Shown piece after piece: positions 1 to 8,579 of a stretch of DNA of 64,000 nt. A program made the position numbers and the translations under genes. The DNA is from NCEH01 sp043195125 (GTDB taxonomy: Bacteria; Pseudomonadota; Alphaproteobacteria; Rhizobiales; Xanthobacteraceae), in the NCBI RefSeq assembly GCF_043195125.1, contig NZ_JBAFWR010000005.1. One strand, given 5' to 3'. Under the pieces are notes generated by a model. It was not told where the DNA came from. It saw only the letters and a list, made by a program, of their open reading frames with translations, and made no database searches. Within the stretch, counting starts at the first letter, position 1. The number at the start of each line of letters is the position of its first letter.

Positions 1-3000
1 CGGGCGCGCTTGCTGGCGTCCTCGCCGACACGATCGAATCCGAGCTGAAGGCGATCCTCGCCGCCAAGCTTCCCGCCTATGCCAATTCCGAGGCTCTCAA
101 GCTGTCCTTTCCGACCACCGAGGCGAATATCGCCGTCGGCGGCGCGGGCGGAGCGGCGGGCAACGGCGGCGTGGTCACCGTTTCCAACGCCGGCAGCATC
201 TCCACACAGAATGACGCGGCGTTCGGCATCTTCGCCCAGTCGGTGGGCGGTGGCGGCGGCAATGGCGGCGGCGCCACGCTCTCGGGCAGCAACGTGATCA
301 ATGTGAACGTCGGGGTGGGCGGCGCTGGCGGCGCGGCGGGAACCGGCAATCTTGTGACCGTGACCAACACATCGCTCATCACCACCCAGGGGGATTCCGC
401 CTTCGGCATCCTCGCGCAGAGCGTGGGCGGTGGCGGCGGCGTTGGCGGGCTTGCTGTGGATTCGACCAGCCTTTCCCTCACCGCGTCGATCACGGTAGGC
501 GGCGCGACGGCCGCAAACGCCAACAACAACAATACCCAGCAAGGCGCCACCGGCGGCGCCGACACGGTTCAGATCACCAATTCCGGCACCATCAAGACCG
601 CGGGAAGCGAATCCCACGCCATTGTCGGGCAGGCGATCGGCGGCGGCGGCGGCGTGTTCATCATCAATCCCGAACAGGCCGGTCTGAACGGCCCCACCAA
701 TGCCGAGATCGTCTCCCTGGAAAACCAGATCGTCCAGGGGCTGCTGGGCCTCGGCGTGGATCTCAACGCCATCGCCGCCGCCTATGCGCAGCAATTGTAC
801 GCCGCAAACGGCACCCTCGCGCTCACCATCGGCGGCTCCGCACTGACCAGCGGTGGAGGCGGCATCGTGAACATCACCCACACCGGCACGGTCACCACCA
901 CCGGCGACAATGCGTTCGGCATCCTGGCGCAATCCATCGGCGGCGGCGGCGGCTTTGCCACCGACGGCGCGGGCCCGACCATGCCCGTTACCGTCACGGG
1001 CGGCGTCGGCGGCAGCGGAGCCGGTGCCGGCGGCAACGTGAACATCCTGCTCGGCGGCGGCAGCAGCATCCGCACCACGGGCACCGGCGCGATCGGCATC
1101 TTCGCCCAGTCCATCGGGGGCGGCGGCGGCTATAGCGGCGCCATGAATACGTCGGGCATGAGCGTGCTGCCGCCGAGCGCGGACCCGGACGTCAATATGC
1201 TTGCGGGCGTCGTGAGCATCGCCATGGCACCGAATACGCAAGGCGGCATGCTGATCTCCACCACCGGCGCCAACGCGCACGGCATCTTCGCACAGAGCCT
1301 CAGCGGAGGTGGCGGAGCGATCGGCTCGGCCCAGGGCATAGCGCTTCCACCCGCCACCGGCACTTTGCGAGGCGCTTACGGCTTGTTCGGCGGCGGCGGC
1401 GTGAACATCGACTTGACCGGCACCATCTCCGCCACCGGCGCGGGGTCCGCCGGCATCTTCGTGCAAAGCGGATTCCAGGGCACGAATGGCGCCATCATCG
1501 GGGGCGGCGGCACGATCAATGTGAATTTCACCGGCACCTTGGTCGGCGGCAGCGGCTCCGGCGCGGCCTTGGTGCTCCAGGGCGGAAATCCGAACAATAC
1601 CGTCACTTTGGGGGCGGGCAGCAACGTCAGTGCGCTGTCCGGCACCGCGATCATCGGAACTTATGAAAACTTCACCATCACAAATGCCGGCACCCTCTCG
1701 GGCAACGTGGACCTCACTCAAGCCCAGGCGAGCACGTTCCAGAATTCCGCCGGCGCTCTTTTCAATCCCGGCGCGCTGGTCGGGCTCGGCACCAGCACCA
1801 CATTCGAGGGTGTGCCCTATGGCGGCACGTTTACCAATGCCGGAACGCTGAATCCCGGTGGCCGCAACGTACAGCTCTCCACCATGCTGCAGGGCAATTA
1901 CATCCAGAGCGCAGGCGGCATCCTGGGCATCGACATCAATGCGGCCGTCAATGCCGGGCAAACCAACGACGTCCTCAATGTCTCCGGCACGACGAGCCTG
2001 GGCGGCAGCGTGCAGGCGCTGGTCGGCGCGAACCTGCTGCCGCTCACCTACACCATTCTCACCAGCTCCGGCGCGATGACCGGCAGCGCGCAAGTGATCC
2101 AGCCCTCGCCGCTGGGGGTGATCAATTTCGGCCTTCTGCAGCAGGACAATCAGCTGCTGCTGACCCCGACCGCCAATTTCACCCCGTCGGGAGTGCCCCT
2201 CACCACAAACGAACTGGCGATGGCGCAATCGCTCCAGCAATCCTGGAATACCACCTCGACGGGCCTGTCCTCGGTGTTCGCGAGCCTCGCCAATGTGCAG
2301 ACGGCGGCCGGCTATGAGCGCGCCTTGCAGAACCTCTCCGGCGACCAGATGCAGGCCGCCGCCGTGAACCAAACCCGCGGCGCGCGCGCGTCGCTGACCG
2401 CGGCGCTGAGTTGCCCCCTCTTCTCCGGCACAGGAACCCTGCTTGCGGAGACCGACTGCACCTGGGCGCGGGTCATCGGGAGCCACACCGAGCAATATGC
2501 CGACAGCAACGGCAGCGGCTTCACGCTGGACGCCCTCACCTATCGCGTGGGCACGCAGAAAGAGGTGATGACGGACTGGTTCGTGGGCGCGACGTTCGGC
2601 TATTCCGACACCTCGCTCACCACCAACAATGGCTTCGGCTCTTCGGATGGCGAGGGTGCGGACGGTGCCCTCTCGGTCAAGCATCAGGTGGGGCCGTGGC
2701 TGTTCTCGCTCGCCGGGCACGCCGGCTTTGGCAGCTATGACAACACCCGCAATATCGTCATCGGCACCAATCGGTGGATTGCCGACGGCAATGCCAGCGT
2801 ATTCACGGCCGGCGCACGCGCCCGCGCCTCCTATGAGTTCGCCTTCGCCGATTGGTATCTGCGGCCCTACGCCGATCTCGACCTGCTCTACACCTATATG
2901 CCCGGCTATTCGGAGACCCAGGCCGGGCCGCTGAACCTCTCCATCTCCTCGCTCAAGGAATGGACGTTCGCCTTCAGCCCGGCAGTGGAAATCGGCGCCC

Positions 3001-3284
3001 GCCTGGACCTAAGCCCGGATTATTGGCTGCGGCCCTACGGCAGCGTAGGCGTGACCTTCCTGTCCAACGACAGTCTGGAGTTCCAGAGCAGCCTGGTCGG
3101 CTCGGCGCCGTCGGTGCCGAATTTCATCAATTCCGTGCCCATGCCCGCGACCTTGCTGGATCTGACGGCGGGGCTCCAATTGGTGAATTCCAAGCGCTAT
3201 GAGGTCCGGGCCGAATACAAGGCGCAGATGGGAAATGATTTCCTCGCGCAAGAGCTGAGCGCCCGGCTTTCAGTGCCGTTCTAG
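1..3284 (+). CDS. Autotransporter with glycine-rich repeat passenger (5' partial)
   Basis: The reading frame is open from the left edge (first full codon at base 3), so the N-terminus and signal peptide lie outside. About 1,093 residues are visible. The passenger carries seven copies of a G-I-[FL]-A-Q-S-[VI]-G-G-G-G-G motif, typical of a type V secretion beta-helix stalk. The last ~300 residues, from about base 2380, alternate aromatic and polar residues and end in R-L-S-V-P-F. That terminal Phe is the usual outer-membrane beta-barrel signature. The product should be a surface-exposed autotransporter, perhaps an adhesin; the ligand cannot be read from sequence. A GTG at 171 is internal and is not the true start. 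Confidence 0.9.
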   Translation, partial: GALAGVLADTIESELKAILAAKLPAYANSEALKLSFPTTEANIAVGGAGGAAGNGGVVTVSNAGSISTQNDAAFGIFAQSVGGGGGNGGGATLSGSNVINVNVGVGGAGGAAGTGNLVTVTNTSLITTQGDSAFGILAQSVGGGGGVGGLAVDSTSLSLTASITVGGATAANANNNNTQQGATGGADTVQITNSGTIKTAGSESHAIVGQAIGGGGGVFIINPEQAGLNGPTNAEIVSLENQIVQGLLGLGVDLNAIAAAYAQQLYAANGTLALTIGGSALTSGGGGIVNITHTGTVTTTGDNAFGILAQSIGGGGGFATDGAGPTMPVTVTGGVGGSGAGAGGNVNILLGGGSSIRTTGTGAIGIFAQSIGGGGGYSGAMNTSGMSVLPPSADPDVNMLAGVVSIAMAPNTQGGMLISTTGANAHGIFAQSLSGGGGAIGSAQGIALPPATGTLRGAYGLFGGGGVNIDLTGTISATGAGSAGIFVQSGFQGTNGAIIGGGGTINVNFTGTLVGGSGSGAALVLQGGNPNNTVTLGAGSNVSALSGTAIIGTYENFTITNAGTLSGNVDLTQAQASTFQNSAGALFNPGALVGLGTSTTFEGVPYGGTFTNAGTLNPGGRNVQLSTMLQGNYIQSAGGILGIDINAAVNAGQTNDVLNVSGTTSLGGSVQALVGANLLPLTYTILTSSGAMTGSAQVIQPSPLGVINFGLLQQDNQLLLTPTANFTPSGVPLTTNELAMAQSLQQSWNTTSTGLSSVFASLANVQTAAGYERALQNLSGDQMQAAAVNQTRGARASLTAALSCPLFSGTGTLLAETDCTWARVIGSHTEQYADSNGSGFTLDALTYRVGTQKEVMTDWFVGATFGYSDTSLTTNNGFGSSDGEGADGALSVKHQVGPWLFSLAGHAGFGSYDNTRNIVIGTNRWIADGNASVFTAGARARASYEFAFADWYLRPYADLDLLYTYMPGYSETQAGPLNLSISSLKEWTFAFSPAVEIGARLDLSPDYWLRPYGSVGVTFLSNDSLEFQSSLVGSAPSVPNFINSVPMPATLLDLTAGLQLVNSKRYEVRAEYKAQMGNDFLAQELSARLSVPF

Positions 3285-3294
3285 CACACGGGTT

Positions 3295-3332
3295 CGCGCC
3301 GGCCGCAGCAAGGAAAGACCGGCGCGGCTTTT
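3295..3332 (+). terminator. Rho-independent terminator after the autotransporter
   Basis: CGCGCCGG (3295-3302) pairs with CCGGCGCG (3319-3326) and is followed by GCTTTT, 10 bases after the autotransporter stop. Confidence 0.75.
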
Positions 3333-3344
3333 GACTTGAATCAT
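3331..3344 (+). promoter_or_regulatory. Possible FNR/FixK-type box upstream of the stress protein gene
   Basis: TTGACTTGAATCAT resembles the FNR/FixK consensus TTGAT-N4-ATCAA with one symmetrical change in each half. It lies about 75 bases before the GTG start of the universal stress gene. FNR/FixK control is common for such genes, but this site overlaps the preceding terminator and its distance from the likely -10 is not ideal. Confidence 0.3.
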
Positions 3345-3406
3345 ACCGCCACGCCCATCATATGCCGTAAGGTAAGAATATAATGAATACATTGAGGAGC
3401 AACGCC

Positions 3407-4252
3407 GTGGCCTCTATCTCGGATTTCAAGAGCATCCTTGTGGGCGTGATGGAAGAAGGCACTGAGCGCGCCAGTTCTGCCCTGGCCTATGGTCTGTCCT
3501 TTGCCCAGGCGAATGCGGCGCACATCACGGTGCAGGCTGCTGCCTTGAAGGTCAGCGTGCCGCGCAGCGCGCTGAGCCATTTCGCGGATGAACTCGCTGG
3601 TTCGGAAAATCGCCGGGTGCGCGAGGCGGCGGTCGCGACGGTCGAACGCGCGCGCGGCGCAGCGGATGCCTCGGGCCTCACCTGCTCGGTGGAAACCCTG
3701 CAACTGCCGCTGGCGGAGTTGCTGGACGCCTTCGTCGGCCAAGCGCGGGTGCATGACATCACCGTGCTGGAGACCACGCCCGAGCCCATGGAGATCGGCC
3801 GCGACATCATCGAGAACGTGGTCACCCGGGGCGGCCGCCCCGTGCTCGCCGTGCCGCCTGGCATCACCACCTTCAGCGCCGAGCGCATCGTCATCGCCTG
3901 GGACGGCAGCGAGCGCGCCACCCGCGCGGTCGCCTTCGCCCTGCCGCTGCTCAAGGCCGCGAAGGAGGTGGAGATTCTCTGTATCAAGGGCGAGAAAGAT
4001 CTTGCCCACGCCATTCCCGGCGCAGAGCTGGCGCCGAACCTCGTGCGCCACGGTGTGAACGTGAGCGTAAACGACATCAGCGTGCGCGACGGCGATGCGG
4101 CCGAGACGTTACGCGGCCAGGTGGGCCTGTTCCGGGGCGACGTGGTGGTGATGGGCGCGTTCGTGCACTCGCGGCTGCAGCAATGGGTTCTGGGCGGCTT
4201 TACCCGCGCCTTGATCGAGCGCTCGCCAGTGCCGCTGTTCCTGGCGCACTGA
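3407..4252 (+). CDS. Universal stress protein (UspA family)
   Basis: The 281-residue protein has two Usp-like halves. The second half begins near the segment ERIVIAWDGSE and carries the better preserved fold; the first half is degenerate. Family members bind ATP or act as stress chaperones in the cytosol; the specific role is unknown. GTG 3407 is chosen because GAGGAG (3394-3399) sits 7 bases upstream. A TATAAT hexamer at 3379-3384 overlaps the earlier in-frame ATG at 3383; if it is the -10, that ATG would lie upstream of the transcript start. The ATG would add eight residues. The gene is monocistronic. Confidence 0.85.
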   Translation: MASISDFKSILVGVMEEGTERASSALAYGLSFAQANAAHITVQAAALKVSVPRSALSHFADELAGSENRRVREAAVATVERARGAADASGLTCSVETLQLPLAELLDAFVGQARVHDITVLETTPEPMEIGRDIIENVVTRGGRPVLAVPPGITTFSAERIVIAWDGSERATRAVAFALPLLKAAKEVEILCIKGEKDLAHAIPGAELAPNLVRHGVNVSVNDISVRDGDAAETLRGQVGLFRGDVVVMGAFVHSRLQQWVLGGFTRALIERSPVPLFLAH

Positions 4253-4521
4253 GAGACTGTGATCCATTGGGCGATTGGAGGCGGTAACCTGCAGCCTCTT
4301 CTCGCGGCAAGGTTAACGCGATCTTCATCCGCTCCTTATAGCTGCCATAACGGCTTCAAGGACTTATGGCGCCATGCCTGAGAGCGACGAAATCCGCTGC
4401 CTTCGGGATGGCACAATGTCGCTCAAAAACGCCATAAGGCCCTGCCAAATCGGCCGTCTGCCGCCGGATTGGACCGCAGAGTCCACCCGGCGCATCGGAT
4501 GAATTCAAGGATGTATCGCCC

Positions 4522-4845
4522 ATGATCTCTCGACGGTCCCTCCTCGGCGGTCTGCTCACCGCCGGCATTGCCGCTGCCGCGCCCATCGCCGCGTCGAGCC
4601 AGGCCGATGCCCAGATCTTCATTCAACCGCCGCCACCGCCGCTGCGCATCGAACGCCGCCCGCCTCCGCCCCGGCCGGGCTGGGTGTGGGTATCGGGTTT
4701 CTGGACCTGGGATCGGCGTCGCCGCCGCTATGTCTGGGTGCCGGGCCGTTGGGTCGCCGGTCGTCCGGGCTTCCGCTATCGCGACGGCACGTGGGTGCGG
4801 CGCGGCAACACCTGGGTTTATCAGCCGGGCGGCTGGTGGCGCTGA
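4522..4845 (+). CDS. Secreted YXWXGXW-repeat protein
   Basis: This 107-residue protein starts M-I-S-R-R-S-L-L-G-G, a Tat-like twin-arginine signal followed by a hydrophobic stretch and an A-D-A cleavage region near residue 30. The mature part has a proline-rich linker and then three W/Y-rich units (WVWVSGFWTWD, YVWVPGRW, WVYQPGGWW) of the YXWXGXW family common in Proteobacteria. These are small periplasmic or outer-membrane-associated proteins of unknown function. The 270-base region upstream shows only a 9-bp inverted repeat (CTTATGGCG at 4363, CGCCATAAG at 4430). Confidence 0.75.
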   Translation: MISRRSLLGGLLTAGIAAAAPIAASSQADAQIFIQPPPPPLRIERRPPPPRPGWVWVSGFWTWDRRRRRYVWVPGRWVAGRPGFRYRDGTWVRRGNTWVYQPGGWWR

Positions 4846-4870
4846 ACGCAGCTGCCCAAGGCGCAAATGA

Positions 4871-4908
4871 AAAGGGACCGTTCGCCTGGCGAACGGTCCC
4901 CCTGTTTT
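4871..4908. terminator. Bidirectional terminator
   Basis: A perfect 12-13 bp hairpin (GGGACCGTTCGCC, 4874-4886, against GGCGAACGGTCCC, 4888-4900) has AAAA before it and TTTT after it. It separates the converging genes at 4845 and 4945, so it can serve both strands. Confidence 0.9.
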
Positions 4909-4944
4909 GATCCGGCGATACTTTGATCCGCCGACGCGAAGAGC

Positions 4945-5502
4945 TCAGGCGGTCGGCGCGGCCGGAGCCTGGCCGGCGGCGGGAGCCGGGGCGGGATCAG
5001 CGGTGACTTCACCCGCCGCATGGGCCGCGAGGGCGTCGCGCAACGCGTTTTCCTTGGTATGGTCGAAGGACGTGCTCATCACCGTGCCGCCGACGCCGCG
5101 CAGATCTTCCAGCACCTTGTCGGTGGTCATCTTGCGGATCAGCAGGAACAGGCCGGCCGTGCCGGGCTGCAGCGCGCTGGCGGCATCCTTCACGAACTGA
5201 TCGTTGATGCCGACATCGGTCAGCGCGCCGCCCAGCGCGCCCGAGGCCGCGCCAATGGCCGTGCCCACTAGCGGCATCATGAAGATGAAGCCGATGAGCG
5301 TGCCCCACAGCGCGCCGGACATGGCGCCGGTGGCGGTGGTGTTGATGAGCTGGTTCAGCTTGATGTGGCCGTTCTCATCCTTGACGGCGATGACCGCATC
5401 GCCGAGTTCGATGAGATATTCCTTCTGCATGCCCAGGATCTTGTCGCGAACCTCGACGGCCCGCTGTTCCGTGGGGAAGGCGATGAAGACAAGATCGCTC
5501 AT
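4945..5502 (-). CDS. DUF1269 family membrane protein
   Basis: The 185-residue protein begins M-S-D-L-V-F-I-A-F. It has an N-terminal alpha/beta segment, a Gly/Ala-rich hydrophobic hairpin around residues 70-110 (GTLIGFIFMMPLVGTAIG) and an alpha/beta C-terminal part. This matches DUF1269, whose function is unknown though members often cluster with stress genes. AAGGAAA lies 6 bases before ATG 5502, which fixes the start; the frame is open for 46 further codons upstream, but that stretch looks non-coding. The C-terminal tail is Ala/Pro-rich. The 280 bases between this gene and the next show no recognisable element. Confidence 0.8.
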   Translation of the reverse strand: MSDLVFIAFPTEQRAVEVRDKILGMQKEYLIELGDAVIAVKDENGHIKLNQLINTTATGAMSGALWGTLIGFIFMMPLVGTAIGAASGALGGALTDVGINDQFVKDAASALQPGTAGLFLLIRKMTTDKVLEDLRGVGGTVMSTSFDHTKENALRDALAAHAAGEVTADPAPAPAAGQAPAAPTA

Positions 5503-5783
5503 GGCCGGTTTCCTTAAAGCTTGCTGCGGATATCCACCGCGCCCGCTTGGTGCGGCGCGGCGGCTCCGGCCGCTGGAGCCGGCGGATTTCGACCCGCCAA
5601 AAGCCGCCCCGTCAGCCCGAAGCCGGGGCATGTGTGACATGGTTTCATGTCAATTCAAACAGCGGAAGCGGGAGCGCAGCAATTGCGTACACGACAGCCA
5701 ATGCCAGCGCCGTCGTTGCCGCTTAGAGTCAGGCGAAGGGCTCGCCTGTGCGCTCACGTCCTGCTCGGGACGGCTTTGCGATC

Positions 5784-7184
5784 TCAACGATCGGACGTCA
5801 GCGCATCCGCCGGCGCACGCGCCTCTCGCACGGCCGCCGGCGCCTGGCTGGAGGCTACGCCCAACGACGAGTCGCGCTCACCCTTCTTGGGGTTCGCCTT
5901 TTTAGCGGACTCCTTCTTGCCGACGGCCTTCTTGGTGCCGGTCTTCTTGTCGGCCGCTTTCTTGCTGCTTGGCTTCTTGCGATCATTTTTCTCAGCCCCC
6001 GTTTTTTGGGGACCAGCCTTCTTCCCGGCCGCCGGCTGTACGCGCGCGCCGCTCTCGAGAGAGGGCTCGGTGGGATGCGGCGTAGGAACGGCGCCGCGCG
6101 TCTCGATAGTAACGCCGTTGGCAGAACCCGGCGGAACCGCTTTCAAGGCCTTCACGCCTGCAGCTTTGTTCGGCTGCTTCTTCGCCGCTGGCTCACGCGG
6201 CAGAGCCTTCTTGGCCGGCAGTTTCTGCGGCTTCGGCCGCCCTGTCCCAATTTTCTCCGGTGCTTGGTTCCCGGCACCGACGCCGAGTACGACTTCGCCA
6301 GTCCCGGCATCATCGTCCGAGCGCTGACCTTTCCCGGCCGCGGGAGATGCGCTGCTCGCCGCGCTGAGGTCGGCCTTTTTGATATCGGCCGGCCCGACTG
6401 CACCCTTCTTGGGCGCAGCCTTTTTGGAGGCAGCCTTCTTCGGTTCGGCCTTTTTGGGGGCGTCCTTCTTTGCTTCTGGCTTCTTTGCTTCCGCTTTCTT
6501 GGGCGCACGCTTCTTGGCCGCTAGCTTGCCTGCGATCGCGGGTTCGGCGTCGCGCGGCCGCGCGTTTGGCGGAGCGGCTTCGCCCTCGGCGGCCACAGGC
6601 TCCTCGAGCCCCTTGCGCTTATGGGAGCCCTTCGCGACGCTCTTGGCGGCCTTTTCCTCTTCCAGAGCGGCCAGCTTGGCGGCATGCCGGGCGGTGAGCG
6701 CTGCGGCGAATTGCAGGATGAGCTGGCCGAGCCCCTCTTCCTGAACGGCGGCAGCCGCGCTTTCCGCGCTGAACCAGAAGCCGACACGCTCCAACCGCTC
6801 CGGCCACTTCTTCACATAGCGTTTCACTTTCATGGGAAACACCATCACGTCGCACGACACCGAACGGGTCGGCGAGAGGCGCTTCTCATAGCTGTATAGG
6901 CCAACAGCGGCATGCGCCATGGCGCCGATCAGGCCAGCCTCTTCATAGGCTTCGCGCGCGGCTGTCTGAGAGGGCGTCAATCCCTTGATGGGCCAGCCCT
7001 TGGGCACCACCCAGCGGCGCGTCTCGCGCGACGTGATCAGGCGAATCTGCACTTCCCCGTCCTGCCGCTGCCGATACGGCAGAGCGGCATATTGCAGGCG
7101 GCGCAGCGAAGGTTTGTCGGACGTTATCGGCATTTTTTGAAATAGAATCTCCCTTGAGGCATTATGAGGCAAGGCGGCTGTCAT
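5784..7184 (-). CDS. Nudix hydrolase with long Lys/Ala/Pro-rich C-terminal tail
   Basis: Residues 30-170 form a Nudix domain with the box ending R-E-A-Y-E-E-A-G-L. The first Glu of the classical G-x5-E-x7-REUxEExGU pattern is replaced by Leu, while the metal-binding REUxEE core is intact. Such enzymes cleave nucleoside-diphosphate-linked substrates or diphosphoinositol/dinucleoside polyphosphates; the substrate here is not evident. From about residue 185 the remaining 280 residues are low complexity, rich in KKA, PKK and AKK units, resembling histone H1 or bacterial H1-like proteins. The frame is continuous. An internal ATG at 7133 (MPITSDKPS) is an alternative start. Most of the protein is therefore a basic tail not expected in the family. 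Confidence 0.85.
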   Translation of the reverse strand: MTAALPHNASREILFQKMPITSDKPSLRRLQYAALPYRQRQDGEVQIRLITSRETRRWVVPKGWPIKGLTPSQTAAREAYEEAGLIGAMAHAAVGLYSYEKRLSPTRSVSCDVMVFPMKVKRYVKKWPERLERVGFWFSAESAAAAVQEEGLGQLILQFAAALTARHAAKLAALEEEKAAKSVAKGSHKRKGLEEPVAAEGEAAPPNARPRDAEPAIAGKLAAKKRAPKKAEAKKPEAKKDAPKKAEPKKAASKKAAPKKGAVGPADIKKADLSAASSASPAAGKGQRSDDDAGTGEVVLGVGAGNQAPEKIGTGRPKPQKLPAKKALPREPAAKKQPNKAAGVKALKAVPPGSANGVTIETRGAVPTPHPTEPSLESGARVQPAAGKKAGPQKTGAEKNDRKKPSSKKAADKKTGTKKAVGKKESAKKANPKKGERDSSLGVASSQAPAAVREARAPADALTSDR

Positions 7185-7303
7185 AAGTCCACCGGTGATG
7201 AAAAAAATCCCGCGCCCCCTTTCGGAACCGCCTTGCCGACCCGACGTTGGACCTAATCGACGTCCCGGTTAGGCATCACGCCCGGCGGACAATGGAGAAG
7301 CCC

Positions 7304-8566
7304 ATGTCCTGGCAATCCCAGGCCGCGTCCGCCCCGTCCCAGGCCCGAACCGACACCGAGGCATCTGCCCTGCGGTCCGGCCTGATCGCGGCGTATCGTT
7401 CCGTCCGCGGGGAAACCGAGCATCGCTCCGCACCCCTTTCGCCCGAGGATCAGATCCTCCAGTCCATGCCCGATGCGAGCCCCATCAAGTGGCATCGCGC
7501 CCACACCACGTGGTTCTTCGAGCAGTTCGTGCTGCGCGAGCACGCGCCCCGCTATGTGCCGTTCGACGATCGCTTCGCCTTTCTGTTCAATTCCTATTAT
7601 GTCGCCGCCGGCCCGCGTCACGAGCGGCCTAAGCGCGGGCTGATCTCACGCCCTACCGCGCAGGAAGTGGGTGCCTATCGCGCCCATGTGGATGCGGCGG
7701 TGATCGCGCTGCTGGAAGAGGTGGAGGAGGCCCGCCTTCACGGCCTCGCCACACTGATGGAAATTGGCTTCAACCATGAGCAGCAGCATCAGGAATTGAT
7801 GCTGACGGACATCCTCCACGCCTTTTCCATCAACCCCACGAACCCGGCCTATGATGCCGCCTGGACCGCCCCCTCCACTGGGCCGGACGTGGGCGAGGAC
7901 CCGCGCGAACAGGTGCTGCTCGCCGGAGGGATCTACCGCATCGGCCACGAGGGCCCCGGCTTCTCTTTCGACAATGAGGGGCCCGCCCACCAGGTGCTGG
8001 TGCCTCCCACCAAGATCGACCGCCATCTCGTGACCAATGGCGACTGGCTCGCCTTCATGGAAGCCGGCGGCTACAGCGACCCGCTCCTGTGGCTCTCGGA
8101 AGGCTTCGGCGCCGCCCAGGCCGGTGGCTGGGAGGCGCCGCTCTATTGGCGGCAGGTGGACGGGCACTGGTTCGCCCTCACCCTCGGCGGCCTGCGCCCG
8201 GTGGATCTCACGGCACCGGTCTGCCACGTCAGCTATTACGAGGCCGACGCCTTCGCGCGCTTCGCCGGCAAATCCCTGCCCACCGAGCAGGCGTTCGAGG
8301 TGGCCGCCGGCAAGGGCCTTCTCGCCGATGCCTTCGGGGTGGTCTGGCAATGGACGCGCAGCTTCTACGGCGCCTATCCCGGCTATCGCGCGGCCCCCGG
8401 CGCGCTTGGCGAATACAACGGCAAGTTCATGGTCAACCAGATGGTGCTGCGCGGCTCCTCGCTCGCCACCCCGGTCGGCCATGAACGCACGACCTATCGC
8501 AATTTCTTCCATCCCCATCAGCGCTGGCAGTTCAGCGGGCTGCGCCTCGCCGACGAAGCGATCTGA
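7304..8566 (+). CDS. egtB: Ergothioneine biosynthesis sulfoxide synthase EgtB
   Basis: EgtB is the non-heme iron enzyme that couples hercynine to a thiol donor with O2. The N-terminal DinB-like domain carries a first iron ligand in the SPIKWHRAHTTWFFE region and the H-x3-H-x-E motif (NHEQQHQE, His158, His162, Glu164). The C-terminal half is an FGE-sulfatase domain ending with RWQFSGLRLA. Length of about 420 residues fits the family. ATG 7304 has GGAG six bases upstream; ATG 7292 is an alternative. egtD follows 13 bases after the stop, so the two form an operon. The glutamate-amidase and lyase steps (egtC, egtE) are not in the window. Confidence 0.93.
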   Translation: MSWQSQAASAPSQARTDTEASALRSGLIAAYRSVRGETEHRSAPLSPEDQILQSMPDASPIKWHRAHTTWFFEQFVLREHAPRYVPFDDRFAFLFNSYYVAAGPRHERPKRGLISRPTAQEVGAYRAHVDAAVIALLEEVEEARLHGLATLMEIGFNHEQQHQELMLTDILHAFSINPTNPAYDAAWTAPSTGPDVGEDPREQVLLAGGIYRIGHEGPGFSFDNEGPAHQVLVPPTKIDRHLVTNGDWLAFMEAGGYSDPLLWLSEGFGAAQAGGWEAPLYWRQVDGHWFALTLGGLRPVDLTAPVCHVSYYEADAFARFAGKSLPTEQAFEVAAGKGLLADAFGVVWQWTRSFYGAYPGYRAAPGALGEYNGKFMVNQMVLRGSSLATPVGHERTTYRNFFHPHQRWQFSGLRLADEAI

Positions 8567-8579
8567 CCGAGGAATCATC

